A DNA stretch of 64,000 bases, taken from positions 118,092 through 182,091 of the forward strand of contig NZ_CANQTS010000003.1 of the NCBI RefSeq assembly GCF_947626835.1, read 5' to 3'. The position numbers and the translations under genes are program-made. The DNA is from an uncultured Acinetobacter sp. Lineage in GTDB: Bacteria > Pseudomonadota > Gammaproteobacteria > Pseudomonadales > Moraxellaceae. Below, one piece after another: positions 10,427 through 19,852 of the stretch; the stretch's first letter is position 1, and every line of letters starts with the position of its first letter. Below the pieces are notes generated by a model. That model was not told the origin of the DNA, searched no databases, and saw only the letters and a list, made by a program, of their open reading frames with translations.

Positions 10427-11461
10427 TTATGCTAAAAGTACTAACAGTTGTTGTTTTAAACGCTCAAGCTTGGGTAGTCTAAACGTTCTTAAATGGCCAC
10501 GTAGTGCCGAAATATCATCTATTTTTTTATGGCGTTGTTGTTGAATTTGCATCAAGTCATCACGACCCAAATAGCACAGCATATTTTGATTAGCATTAAT
10601 ATACACCTCGCCACGGCGCTGCGCAAAAAACTCACCTAATTTTAGAGTAAAACTTGGCGTGATTTTTTTGGCCATCTCGAGTGGATTTTCCCCGGCCATA
10701 TAGACACGTTGACGCAATTGAATATCGCTACTTTGCCATTCTAAATGATACGGATAAGCCAATTTTTTGTGTTCAGTGCTCACCGCAAAGGTAGGTAAAT
10801 CATGGTCTAAATCAAAAATAAACACTCCCCATAAATCTTGATGAATTTCTTTGCTTTGGGTTTGGCCATCTTTGCTGGGAAGGCGCAATTCATTGACATA
10901 ATGATATTGAAAAATCAGTACCTGATGGGTTTTACCATCTGCTTCTTGCCAGACAGAACTGGCAAAAAATGGAATGTCGTTACTCACACTGCCGCGGCTA
11001 AAAATGGGAAATTGCTGTTTAAGCTGTGACATTAATAAGCTTGTGCTTAAAGGTCGGCCTAATGCAGATGGAAGGCTGTGGTAGTTTAAGGCATATCTTT
11101 TTTGAATGATGCTGTGTTCTAAAGCTTCAATTGCTTCGTTAATCGGGCGTTTGGGGGCATAAAGTAAATAGCTTAAAAACAACAAAGCAGCAGCGCCTAA
11201 AGCTAACAACTGTGCCCATATTGCGGTAGGTTGTAACAGCAAGGGCAGTAATAACAAACCCGCCACAAGTGCTATAAAAATCGCTAAGCCATTATCAAAG
11301 CGCAGACAAGGTGATTCACCCCAAGGATGTAATTGTGCTAACAGCTGTTCATCAGAGTCGCTATTTTTTGCAATATCCCAAAGCCGAGCGAGATTGTGAG
11401 CCACCTGTGCATTTTTTTTACTACGCAAGGCTAACAGATGTTGACTGGTCTCGATCGGCAT
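10427..11461 (-). CDS. DUF3137-like membrane protein
   Basis: A 344-residue protein with two adjacent membrane segments (about 59-77 and 80-100) and a cytoplasmic-looking C-terminal domain. The stretch RQRVYMAGENPLEMAKKITP followed by a beta-rich segment resembles the DUF3137 pattern in which a sequence like FxVYAxDxxEARxxLTP recurs; this is recognition by eye. DUF3137 genes are often next to lemA, which supports the call. It starts 9 bases after queA and is followed 9 bases later by lemA. Function unknown. Confidence 0.65.
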   Translation of the reverse strand: MPIETSQHLLALRSKKNAQVAHNLARLWDIAKNSDSDEQLLAQLHPWGESPCLRFDNGLAIFIALVAGLLLLPLLLQPTAIWAQLLALGAAALLFLSYLLYAPKRPINEAIEALEHSIIQKRYALNYHSLPSALGRPLSTSLLMSQLKQQFPIFSRGSVSNDIPFFASSVWQEADGKTHQVLIFQYHYVNELRLPSKDGQTQSKEIHQDLWGVFIFDLDHDLPTFAVSTEHKKLAYPYHLEWQSSDIQLRQRVYMAGENPLEMAKKITPSFTLKLGEFFAQRRGEVYINANQNMLCYLGRDDLMQIQQQRHKKIDDISALRGHLRTFRLPKLERLKQQLLVLLA

Positions 11462-11470
11462 AGGAGCAGC

Positions 11471-12508
11471 TTACTTTTTGGCTTGATCAATCAGCATAGC
11501 ATCGCCATAACTAAAGAAGCGGTAACGATTTGCAACGGCATGCTCATACGCTGCTAAAATATTTTCACGATTAGACAATGCCGACACCAACATTAAAAGC
11601 GTAGATTCAGGTAAATGGAAATTGGTAATTAAACGATCTACCACTTTGAACTCATAGCCCGGATAGATAAAGATTTGGGTATCTCCCGTCCAAGCCTTTA
11701 GCTCACCAGCATTGGCTTGTGCTGCACTTTCTGTAGCACGGGTTGCAGTAGTACCCACCGCAATCACTTGGTTGCCGCGCGCTTTAGTGTCACGAATCAT
11801 CTGCATGGCTTGCTCAGACACTTGGCACCATTCACTGTGCATGATGTGATTTTTAATATCATGAGTGCGTACAGGCAAGAAAGTGCCTGCGCCTACATGC
11901 AGCGTCACAAATGTGGTTTGAATGCCTTTGTCGGCTAATTTTTTTAATAAGGCTTCATCAAAATGTAAACTTGCGGTAGGAGCTGCCACACTGGCAATTT
12001 TGGTTGGATCATGAAATACCGTTTGATAGCGCTCGGTATCAACTGCTTCTGCCTCACGGTTAAAATAAGGCGGAATTGGCAAAGCGCCATATAAATCCAA
12101 GACCTCTAAAATCGGCTGCGAAAACTCAACAATAAAGAGATTTTCATGGCGACCTTGTACCGTGACTTTCACTTGATCAGGTCCAATGAACAATTCAGCC
12201 CCTGCTTTAGGTGAGTTGCTGGCTTTAATATGGCAATGCGCCACAAATTGGTCTTGCAGACGCTCAACCAATACTTCAACTGCGCCACCTGAGGCACGTT
12301 TACCTTTTAAACGTGCTTTCATGACTTTAGTGTCATTTAACACCAATAAGTCACCTGGACTCAGCAAATCTAAAATGTCGGTAAATTGATGGTCATGATG
12401 CTCACCATGGGCATCCACATGTAGTAAACGCGAAGCACTGCGGCTTTGCAGTGGATAGCGGGCAATCAATTCATCAGGGAGATCGAAATTAAAGTCAGAC
12501 AGTTGCAT
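11471..12508 (-). CDS. queA: S-adenosylmethionine:tRNA ribosyltransferase-isomerase
   Basis: Transfers and rearranges the ribosyl part of SAM onto preQ1 in tRNA, giving epoxyqueuosine. The 345-residue protein begins [20 protein letters not shown], aligning with the start of other QueA proteins, so I use the ATG at 12508 and not the GTG three codons earlier. Other family landmarks are [39 protein letters not shown] and [17 protein letters not shown]. No strong ribosome site is seen. It is the first gene of the minus-strand run that continues to secF. Confidence 0.96.
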   Translation of the reverse strand: MQLSDFNFDLPDELIARYPLQSRSASRLLHVDAHGEHHDHQFTDILDLLSPGDLLVLNDTKVMKARLKGKRASGGAVEVLVERLQDQFVAHCHIKASNSPKAGAELFIGPDQVKVTVQGRHENLFIVEFSQPILEVLDLYGALPIPPYFNREAEAVDTERYQTVFHDPTKIASVAAPTASLHFDEALLKKLADKGIQTTFVTLHVGAGTFLPVRTHDIKNHIMHSEWCQVSEQAMQMIRDTKARGNQVIAVGTTATRATESAAQANAGELKAWTGDTQIFIYPGYEFKVVDRLITNFHLPESTLLMLVSALSNRENILAAYEHAVANRYRFFSYGDAMLIDQAKK

Positions 12509-12679
12509 GTGTAACACAGAGAATAAAAAAACTGCGCTTAGTATATGCTTTTTTGTTTTAAATGGCAGAAATTGGCAGTTTGCAGCTAAAAAAAGCTAAC
12601 TGCTTTAATTTTAAGCAAATAGCGAGATAAAGCATTGACAGTTTTTAAAATAAGTTTATTATAGCCCTCACAACATCTC

Positions 12680-12767
12680 TCCCGAGGTGGTGAAATTGGT
12701 AGACGCGGCGGACTCAAAATCCGCTGTCAGAGATGACGTGTCGGTTCGAGTCCGACCCTCGGGACCA
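12680..12767 (+). tRNA. tRNA-Leu (anticodon CAA)
   Basis: An 88-base class II tRNA with CCA encoded. The acceptor stem tcccgag/ctcggga is perfect, and the anticodon stem gcgga/tccgc encloses loop ctcaaaa, giving CAA (reads UUG). A long variable arm (tgtcagagatgacg) and T arm tcggttcgagtccga are present, typical of tRNA-Leu. Confidence 0.95.
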
Positions 12768-12780
12768 AAATTCTAGAAAA

Positions 12781-12814
12781 CCCCAAACTGGTATTAAAGG
12801 TTTGGGGTTTTTTT
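12781..12814 (+). terminator. Intrinsic terminator after tRNA-Leu
   Basis: ccccaaac and gtttgggg form an eight-pair stem followed by seven T, 14 bases past the tRNA. The remaining bases up to 13023 are AT-rich; I see no gene or clear site in them. Confidence 0.85.
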
Positions 12815-13023
12815 ATATCTCATGTTTTATATTAAATTAAATTTACAAATTTCTGCATTTTTTAATCTTTTATTTTCAATTTGTTGCAAGTCAAGCCAAT
12901 CAGCAAGAATTATGTTAAATATTATATGGTTTTTGTTGTTGTAATTTTACGCAATAGCGTGCTAAATATAAGAAAATTTAGTCAATTTTTCTTATAAAAA
13001 GAAAAACTGCTGAGGCTGAGAAC

Positions 13024-14283
13024 ATGGAACTCAAATTATTAGAAATTGGCTCGCAAACTGAGCAGCTCAGTGCCTGTAAACTTTCATTGCTGATGGGTGT
13101 ATTTACCCAAGAAAATCGTATTGCAGATTTTTTAAAGTTTGCGCGTAGTATGTTGCAAACCGATTACGCTATTTTGGCTTTTAAAGGCGAACCGTATATT
13201 TGGTTTTCATCTGATGAAGGCTGTAAACCATTTTTGGCTGAAGCAGACGCACGAGTGAATCGCTTTTTTGATGAGCATGATTTGATTACGCCACAGAGCG
13301 AAATTTATGCTGAAGTTTCAGCCTATATGCAAAGTTTAGGGATGTATCATCAGCGTATGTTGGCAGTAGATTTATGTGACAGTGGCGACTCTGTTGGACA
13401 TGTATATTTGTTTGATCAACATAGCGCAGCATTTGACCCCAAAAGCATCGTCATTGTGCGTGAGTTTATTCAAAGCTTAATGGGCATTATTCGTCTGCGT
13501 TTAGAAAATGCCGAGTTAAAAGAAGAATTTGAACAACAAGCGGCTCTTAATTTTAGTAAAACCAAGTTTTTCCAAATTATTGCCCATGACTTACGTGCCC
13601 CTTTTCATGGCTTATTGGGTTTTTCTGAAATTTTAGCCAAAGAGCGCGACACTTTGGATGAAAAAGGCATTCAAGACATCAGTGAATATGTGTTTGATAC
13701 AGCACAATCAACCTATAACTTACTGGAAAATTTGCTCAATTGGGCCATGGCTGAAGGTGGGCGTTTTGTCTATCACCCCATTAATTTTGAACTGCAACAG
13801 TCAGTTAAAATTGTTAGCAATGTCTTAGCCAGTTTGGCTTTACAAAAAAATATTCAACTTATTAATACATTAGAAACAGATATTAAAGTCTATGCTGACA
13901 TTAATATGATTACCTCAGTGATTCAAAATCTGGTTTCCAATGCCTTAAAATTTACCCATACCGATGGCACAGGCAAAGTGATTATACGCGCTGAGCAGGA
14001 CAAAGATCAGGTGCATATTTATATTCAAGATACCGGTTTGGGGATGACCAAGGATCAAATTGATAATTTATTTGAGCCTAAAATTACCATTAGTCGCCAA
14101 GGTACATTAGGTGAAAAGGGCACAGGCTTAGGTTTGGTGTTGTGTAAGCGTTTTATTGATCTGAATCAAGGACAGATTTGCGTGACCTCTAAAGAGGGTG
14201 AGGGTACCTTATTTAAAGTCAGTTTACCCGCGGCAAGTCAAGCTCATAAAGCCTTAGAGAAGCAAGCATATTCAAGTGTATAA
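13024..14283 (+). CDS. Sensor histidine kinase with N-terminal GAF-like domain
   Basis: A 419-residue kinase without membrane segments, so probably cytoplasmic. Residues about 20-165 resemble a GAF-type sensory domain (weak). The kinase core is clear: HisKA box FFQIIAHDLRAPFHG with the phosphorylated histidine near 188, N box NLVSNALKFTH, and ATP-lid motifs DTGLGMT and GTGLGLVLCK. No response regulator is adjacent: a terminator-ended tRNA gene lies upstream and glnE downstream. The signal and partner are unknown. Confidence 0.85.
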   Translation: MELKLLEIGSQTEQLSACKLSLLMGVFTQENRIADFLKFARSMLQTDYAILAFKGEPYIWFSSDEGCKPFLAEADARVNRFFDEHDLITPQSEIYAEVSAYMQSLGMYHQRMLAVDLCDSGDSVGHVYLFDQHSAAFDPKSIVIVREFIQSLMGIIRLRLENAELKEEFEQQAALNFSKTKFFQIIAHDLRAPFHGLLGFSEILAKERDTLDEKGIQDISEYVFDTAQSTYNLLENLLNWAMAEGGRFVYHPINFELQQSVKIVSNVLASLALQKNIQLINTLETDIKVYADINMITSVIQNLVSNALKFTHTDGTGKVIIRAEQDKDQVHIYIQDTGLGMTKDQIDNLFEPKITISRQGTLGEKGTGLGLVLCKRFIDLNQGQICVTSKEGEGTLFKVSLPAASQAHKALEKQAYSSV

Positions 14284-14355
14284 ATAAAAAGGTTTTCTAT
14301 TGGTCAAGCTTGCTGTTATAACAGAGAAAAACCAAAGGCTTGAGAACACCTAAGA

Positions 14356-17118
14356 ATGAATCACGCACAGTTAACCAAGACTTTACGCGCCAGTCAGTAT
14401 GCTGAACAAGTCCTGAGTATGCATGCCGAGCTGCTGCATCAAGATTATGCACTTGACCAATTTTTAGGTGGCCTAAGCACAGCCAATATTTACGCTTCTG
14501 TTGCACATGCCTTGGCCGATGTAATTGATGAAAACACATGGATGCGCCGTCTACGTCATTTACGTGCGCGTTTAATGTTTCGTTGGATTTGGCAAGATGC
14601 CAATCAACTCACCGATGTCGTCACCCTCACCCGAGAACTGTCTGATTTTGCTGATGCGGCCATTTGTGCTGCCAAAGATTTTGCCTTAGCACCGTTGGTG
14701 GCCAAATATGGTCAACCGATGGGCTATAACGGCAAAGTCCAAGATTTAATTGTTATTGCCATGGGTAAACTTGGCGCACAAGAACTCAATTTATCCAGTG
14801 ATATTGATCTGATTTTTGCCTTTGATGAACAAGGCGAAACCCAAGGTGGACGTAAGTCTATTGATGTGCAGCAATTTTGTATCTTGTGGGGTCAAAAGCT
14901 GATTTATCTACTCGACCATATCACCGCAGATGGTTTTGTATTTCGAGTTGATATGCGTTTGCGTCCATGGGGCGATGGTTCGGCATTGGCAATTAGCCAC
15001 GTTGCGCTTGAAAAATACTTAATTCAGCATGGGCGCGAATGGGAGCGTTATGCATGGATCAAAGCCCGTATTGTCAATCCAAGCCCTGAGGGCGATGAGT
15101 TAATGGAGATGACACGGCCTTTTGTATTTCGTAAATACGTCGATTACACTGCTTTTGAAGCCATGCGTGAAATGAAAAGCATGATTGAGCGCGAAGTAGC
15201 ACGACGTAATATTGAAGATGATATTAAGCTGGGTGCTGGTGGGATTCGCGAAGTTGAATTTATTGTCCAAGTCTTTCAATTAATCTACGGTGGTTATCGC
15301 TTAGAACTACAAGATCGCCAATGTTTGGTCAGTTTAAGTCATTTAGATGATGCCGAATTGCTAGACGAACAAGCGGTGATTGACTTAGAAGATGCTTATT
15401 TATTCTTGCGCCGTGTTGAACATGCCATTCAAGCTTTAAATGATCAACAAACACAATCTTTGCCGACAGAGCCTGATTTACGTGCGCGTATGTTTGAAAC
15501 CTTGGGCTTTGACAGTTGGGCCGCATTTTTAGAGTGCTTAAATGCCAAACGTGCCAAAGTGGTCTATCAATTTGAGCATTTAATTAAAGAAAAAGAAACA
15601 GAGAGCGCAGTTGAAAGCTTAAGCCAACTTGAACAGCGCTTGTATCCGGTTTTAGATGACAATGCCAAAAACTTAGTACATGAATTTTGGAATGGGCATG
15701 CTTTAAAAAAACTACCTGCCAAAGCCATTCAGCGTTTAAAAACCTTTTGGCCACATTTAATTGAAGCAGTGTTACAAGCCAATAATCCGCAAGTGGCTTT
15801 GGTCCGGTTAATGCCATTATTAGAATCGGTGATGCGCCGTACAGTGTATTTAGTCATGTTGATTGAAAGCAAAGGTGCACTACATCGTTTAGTGAAAATG
15901 GCCAGTGTCAGTCCATGGATTTGTGAAGAATTGACCCATTATCCAGTGTTGTTAGACGAATTTTTATCTATGGATTTTGAGTTGCCAAAACGTCAAGATT
16001 TAGAAGATTCATTGCGCCAACAATTACTGCGTATTGAAATTGATCAAGTTGAAGATCAGATGCGCGTGATGCGTTTATTTAAAAAATCCAATGTATTGAC
16101 GGTTGCTGCAAGTGATGTCTTGGCTGAAAGTCCACTGATGAAAGTGTCTGACGCTTTAACGGATATTGCTGAAGTATCGGTGAAAGCCACCTTGCACTTG
16201 GCCTATCAAATGGTGGCACAAAAACATGGCTATCCAATTGATTTAGAAGGCAGACGTTGCTCGCTCGATTATATTGCTTTTATTGTGATTGGCTATGGCA
16301 AAGTCGGTGGCATTGAACTCGGTTATGGTTCAGATTTAGATTTAGTGTTTATTCATGCCATGGACGAACAAGCCGATACCGATGGTAAAAAACCAATTAG
16401 CGGTTTTGAATTTGCCATGCGCGTGGCACAAAAATTTATGTCACTGATGACCACGCAAACTTTAGATGGTCGGGTGTATGAAATTGACACCCGGTTACGT
16501 CCATCCGGTGAAGCCGGTTTATTGGTCACCAGTTTTAAAGCCTTTGAACAATATCAGTTTAAAAGTGCATGGGTGTGGGAACACCAAGCTTTGGTACGTG
16601 CCCGCTCAATTGCAGGTGAAAACAGCCTCTGCCAAGACTTTGAGCAATTGCGTTGTCGGATTTTAACCCAAGTGCGCGATGAAGGTATGGTACGCGATGA
16701 AGTCATAAAAATGCGTCAAAAAATGAAAGCCCATTTAGGTTCTTCAAAAGAGCAACAAAAAGATGGAATTTTTCATTTAAAACAGGATGCAGGTGGTATC
16801 GTAGATATAGAATTTATGGCACAGTATGCGGTATTAGCATGGAGTGGGTCGAATCCCGATCTCGCCCATTACTCCGACAACGTACGAATCCTTGAGGATG
16901 CCGCAAAAACAGGTTGCTTATCCAGCAGCGATGCGACAGCATTGATTCAAGCTTATCTTCGTGAACGCGCCGAGAGCCATCGTCTAGCACTTGCAAATCA
17001 ATCCATGCAAGTTAATGCAGACGATTGGCATGATACCCGAGAGGTCGTTTGCAAGTTATGGCAAAGATTAATTGATCCAAATGCAGTGTGTGCGTTGGAT
17101 AAAAATGACTGTGTATAA
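14356..17118 (+). CDS. glnE: Bifunctional glutamine synthetase adenylyltransferase/deadenylylase
   Basis: Adds AMP to, and removes it from, glutamine synthetase in response to nitrogen status signalled by PII. The 920-residue protein has the two nucleotidyltransferase halves of GlnE: an N-terminal one with LNLSSDIDLIFAF and RVDMRLRPWGDGS (about 145-215) and a C-terminal one with LGYGSDLDLVFIH and IDTRLRPSGEAGLL (about 655-720), each with helical regions. The stretch GGIREVEFIVQ is repeated in form as GGIVDIEFMAQ in the second half. ilvE follows 18 bases later and may be co-transcribed. Confidence 0.96.
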   Translation: MNHAQLTKTLRASQYAEQVLSMHAELLHQDYALDQFLGGLSTANIYASVAHALADVIDENTWMRRLRHLRARLMFRWIWQDANQLTDVVTLTRELSDFADAAICAAKDFALAPLVAKYGQPMGYNGKVQDLIVIAMGKLGAQELNLSSDIDLIFAFDEQGETQGGRKSIDVQQFCILWGQKLIYLLDHITADGFVFRVDMRLRPWGDGSALAISHVALEKYLIQHGREWERYAWIKARIVNPSPEGDELMEMTRPFVFRKYVDYTAFEAMREMKSMIEREVARRNIEDDIKLGAGGIREVEFIVQVFQLIYGGYRLELQDRQCLVSLSHLDDAELLDEQAVIDLEDAYLFLRRVEHAIQALNDQQTQSLPTEPDLRARMFETLGFDSWAAFLECLNAKRAKVVYQFEHLIKEKETESAVESLSQLEQRLYPVLDDNAKNLVHEFWNGHALKKLPAKAIQRLKTFWPHLIEAVLQANNPQVALVRLMPLLESVMRRTVYLVMLIESKGALHRLVKMASVSPWICEELTHYPVLLDEFLSMDFELPKRQDLEDSLRQQLLRIEIDQVEDQMRVMRLFKKSNVLTVAASDVLAESPLMKVSDALTDIAEVSVKATLHLAYQMVAQKHGYPIDLEGRRCSLDYIAFIVIGYGKVGGIELGYGSDLDLVFIHAMDEQADTDGKKPISGFEFAMRVAQKFMSLMTTQTLDGRVYEIDTRLRPSGEAGLLVTSFKAFEQYQFKSAWVWEHQALVRARSIAGENSLCQDFEQLRCRILTQVRDEGMVRDEVIKMRQKMKAHLGSSKEQQKDGIFHLKQDAGGIVDIEFMAQYAVLAWSGSNPDLAHYSDNVRILEDAAKTGCLSSSDATALIQAYLRERAESHRLALANQSMQVNADDWHDTREVVCKLWQRLIDPNAVCALDKNDCV

Positions 17119-17136
17119 CAATTTGGAGTGTGTGTC

Positions 17137-18063
17137 ATGAATTTGGCTGATCGTGATGGTTTTATTTGGCAAGATGGACAATTAGTTGATTGGCGTGAGG
17201 CAAAAACTCACGTACTCACACATACCTTGCATTACAGTATGGGTGTGTTTGAAGGTGTCCGTGCCTATGAAACCCCAAATGGAACGGCTATTTTCCGTTT
17301 AAAGGAACACACCAAGCGTTTATTAAATTCTGCAAAAATCTATCAAATGAAAGTGCCATTTGATCAAGCAGCGTTAGAACAAGCACAAATTGATGTGGTT
17401 CGTGAAAATAAATTAGCCTCTTGCTATTTACGTCCAATTATCTTCATTGGTTCTGAAAAATTAGGTATTGCAGCAACAGATAACACCATTCATGCTGTAG
17501 TTGCAGCGTGGAGCTGGGGTGCTTACCTTGGCGAAGAAGCGATGGCAAAAGGCATTCGTGTAAAAACGTCATCATTTACCCATCACCATCCAAACGTGAC
17601 CATGTGTAAAGCTAAAGCATCAGGTAACTACACGCTATCTATTCTTGCACATCAAGAAGTTGCGCACTCAGGTTACGACGAAGCCATGTTACTTGATCCA
17701 CAAGGCTATGTATGCCAAGGTTCAGGCGAAAACGTATTCTTAGTACGTGATGGCGTGATTCATACACCGGACGTAGCAGGTGGTGCATTAGACGGTATTA
17801 CCCGTCAAACCATTATGACTATTGCCAAAGACTTAGGTTATGAGGTGATTGAGCGCCGTATTACCCGTGATGAATTCTACATCGCTGATGAAGCATTCTT
17901 TACAGGTACAGCCGCAGAAGTGACCCCAATCCGTGAATACGATGACCGTCAAATTGGTGAAGGTGTGCGTGGTCCGATCACAACACAAATCCAAAAAGCC
18001 TACTTTGACGCTGTACAAGGTAAAGATCCAAAATATGCACACTGGTTAACTTACGTAAAATAA
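17137..18063 (+). CDS. ilvE: Branched-chain amino acid aminotransferase
   Basis: PLP enzyme that makes leucine, isoleucine and valine from their keto acids. The 308-residue fold-type IV aminotransferase has HYSMGVFEGVRAYETPNG, a lysine-containing CKAKASGNY stretch where the PLP lysine is expected, GSGENVFLV and FFTGTAAEVTPI. I use the ATG at 17137, with ggag 8 bases before it, over the GTG three codons upstream. In Acinetobacter baumannii ilvE borders the LOS outer-core locus; here too sugar-transfer genes follow at once. Confidence 0.95.
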   Translation: MNLADRDGFIWQDGQLVDWREAKTHVLTHTLHYSMGVFEGVRAYETPNGTAIFRLKEHTKRLLNSAKIYQMKVPFDQAALEQAQIDVVRENKLASCYLRPIIFIGSEKLGIAATDNTIHAVVAAWSWGAYLGEEAMAKGIRVKTSSFTHHHPNVTMCKAKASGNYTLSILAHQEVAHSGYDEAMLLDPQGYVCQGSGENVFLVRDGVIHTPDVAGGALDGITRQTIMTIAKDLGYEVIERRITRDEFYIADEAFFTGTAAEVTPIREYDDRQIGEGVRGPITTQIQKAYFDAVQGKDPKYAHWLTYVK

Positions 18064-18081
18064 GTCAATCAGGTAGTATGC

Positions 18082-18110
18082 AAGGCGAAACGAAAGTTTC
18101 GCCTTTTTTA
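18082..18110 (+). terminator. Intrinsic terminator after ilvE
   Basis: aaggcgaaac-gaaa-gtttcgcctt is a perfect ten-pair stem with a GNRA-type loop followed by T residues. It separates ilvE from the LOS locus. Confidence 0.9.
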
Positions 18111-18133
18111 TTGTGTTTGAAGTGGGTTAAAAC

Positions 18134-19024
18134 ATGCATATTGTTTATGTGACGGATGGAAAAGCTGGGCATCGTTCTCAAGCCCTCGGTTTATATCAGG
18201 CGCTACAACGCTTGAGTCAACAGGCGGTGAGCTTTGAAGAAATTGCTGCCGAATCACTGTCGCGTTTTAACTTGTTTTTAGCACGTGGCAATAATCAGCA
18301 TCCTTTAATTCAACAACAACCCGATTATATTTTCAGTGTGGGCAGCCATACCCAATTAAAAGCCTTATTGCTTGGGCAAGTGTTTCCTCAAGCCAAAACT
18401 GTCGTGCTGATGAAGCCTAAATTTCCACTACAGTGGTTCGATTACGTAATTGTGCCTCAACATGATGGTCTCGCCGAGCAAGACAATGTGATTGTGACAC
18501 AAGGTGCGTTAAACCCAATTACCAATGAAAAGCGACATCAAAAAAAACGTATTTTAATTGCTTTAGGTGGCGCATCTAAACGCCATCAATGGAACGAGGC
18601 TAAGGTTTTACAAGCGATTGAGAAAATTGTACAGGACAATAAGAAATCTGAAATTATCTTAACGACTTCGCGTCGTACGCCAAAAGACTTTTTATCAAAC
18701 TTACATGAAAAAACTTTTGCCAAAAATCTGCAAATTTTTCCTGTAGAAGACACACCACAAGGTTGGATTTTTGAACAAATGCAATTGGCTGAAGCGGTTT
18801 GGGTCACCGAAGATAGTGTCTCAATGCTGTATGAAGCATTAACCGCAGGCTGTAAAGTAGGTGTAATTGAAATTGATCGTTTAAAACAAGATCGTATTAC
18901 CCAGTCGGTTGACCAGCTTTTAAAAAAAGGCTGGGTGAGTCATGCTAGCCAATTAAATCTATTGGGTTTAGCTAAGCCTTTAAAAGAAGCAGATCGTGTG
19001 GCAACATACCTACTTGCATCGTAA
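18134..19024 (+). CDS. ELM1-family protein (GT-B-like), LOS locus copy 1
   Basis: A 296-residue protein that opens with VYVTDGKAGHRSQALG, the signature of the family named after the plant mitochondrial fission protein ELM1. Later motifs are TSRRTPKDFL and VTEDSVSMLYEALTAG; the latter is shaped like the donor-sugar site of GT-B glycosyltransferases. Bacterial members have no settled function, and a sugar-transfer role in LOS is my inference from the locus. It is the first gene after ilvE; the deacetylase follows 15 bases later. A paralogue lies at 20848-21873. Confidence 0.8.
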   Translation: MHIVYVTDGKAGHRSQALGLYQALQRLSQQAVSFEEIAAESLSRFNLFLARGNNQHPLIQQQPDYIFSVGSHTQLKALLLGQVFPQAKTVVLMKPKFPLQWFDYVIVPQHDGLAEQDNVIVTQGALNPITNEKRHQKKRILIALGGASKRHQWNEAKVLQAIEKIVQDNKKSEIILTTSRRTPKDFLSNLHEKTFAKNLQIFPVEDTPQGWIFEQMQLAEAVWVTEDSVSMLYEALTAGCKVGVIEIDRLKQDRITQSVDQLLKKGWVSHASQLNLLGLAKPLKEADRVATYLLAS

Positions 19025-19039
19025 GCGGATTATTCTCAA

Positions 19040-19849
19040 GTGATTTATATTGTTGTTATTGCACTTATTTTATTTATTGCTTTTAGCTATAAATATGCAT
19101 GGTGGAAGCCCACAGTAGATTGGAAGAGGCCGCGAGTATTGATGTATCACATGGTACGTGACCATATTGATGGGGCAAAATTTAATAAATTACGCGTCAA
19201 ACCTACAGAATTTGAACAGCAAATTGCATGGATGAAAGCACAAGATTTTCACTTTGTGACTATGCAAGAACTTCAAGCTGATTGGGGCAAGCATCCACAA
19301 AAAACCGTGGCGATTACGTTTGACGATGGCTATTTAGATAACCTCGAAAATGCTTTACCGATTTTAGAAAAATACCAAGCCAAAGCCACGATTTATGTCG
19401 TGGTAGATCGCCATGATCGTGATTGGTCGACCTATAAAAAAGCCCATCACAATAGCGGTGAGTTGGCCCAAGAGCCAAAGCTCAGTGATGCGCAAGTGAA
19501 ACAACTCGTGGCATCAGGTCTCATTGAAATTGGTTCACATACCATGACACATGCCAATTTAAATAAATTAGATGATGCAATGTGTTTAGAAGAATTAACG
19601 CAATCTAAGCAACAACTTGAAGCCTTAATTGAGCAACCTGTGACCAGTTTTGCCTATCCGTTTGGGATTTATTCAGCCCGTGATGTCATGGTGGCAAAGC
19701 AAGTTGGTTACACCAATGCGGTGACTACAGTTGAGGGAATTGATCACACTGCGCCTGATTTTATGCAGCTCAAACGCATTAAAATCAGTGGTAAAGATTC
19801 ATTATTTGCGGTGAAGCTGCGCTTAAAGCTGGGTAAACGAGAGGGATAA
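19040..19849 (+). CDS. Polysaccharide deacetylase family protein
   Basis: Predicted metal-dependent deacetylase acting on N-acetylated sugars. The 269-residue protein has an N-terminal membrane anchor (about 2-17) followed by a carbohydrate esterase 4 type domain: VLMYHMV, the TFDDGYLDN catalytic/metal motif (about 94-102), GSHTMTHANL with both metal histidines (about 166-175) and AYPFG. The start is a GTG with a poor ribosome site, 15 bases after the ELM1 gene. Deacetylases of this kind occur in A. baumannii outer-core loci, where deacetylated hexosamine is part of the LOS; this fits but is inferred. Confidence 0.88.
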   Translation: MIYIVVIALILFIAFSYKYAWWKPTVDWKRPRVLMYHMVRDHIDGAKFNKLRVKPTEFEQQIAWMKAQDFHFVTMQELQADWGKHPQKTVAITFDDGYLDNLENALPILEKYQAKATIYVVVDRHDRDWSTYKKAHHNSGELAQEPKLSDAQVKQLVASGLIEIGSHTMTHANLNKLDDAMCLEELTQSKQQLEALIEQPVTSFAYPFGIYSARDVMVAKQVGYTNAVTTVEGIDHTAPDFMQLKRIKISGKDSLFAVKLRLKLGKREG

Positions 19850-19852
19850 TTG

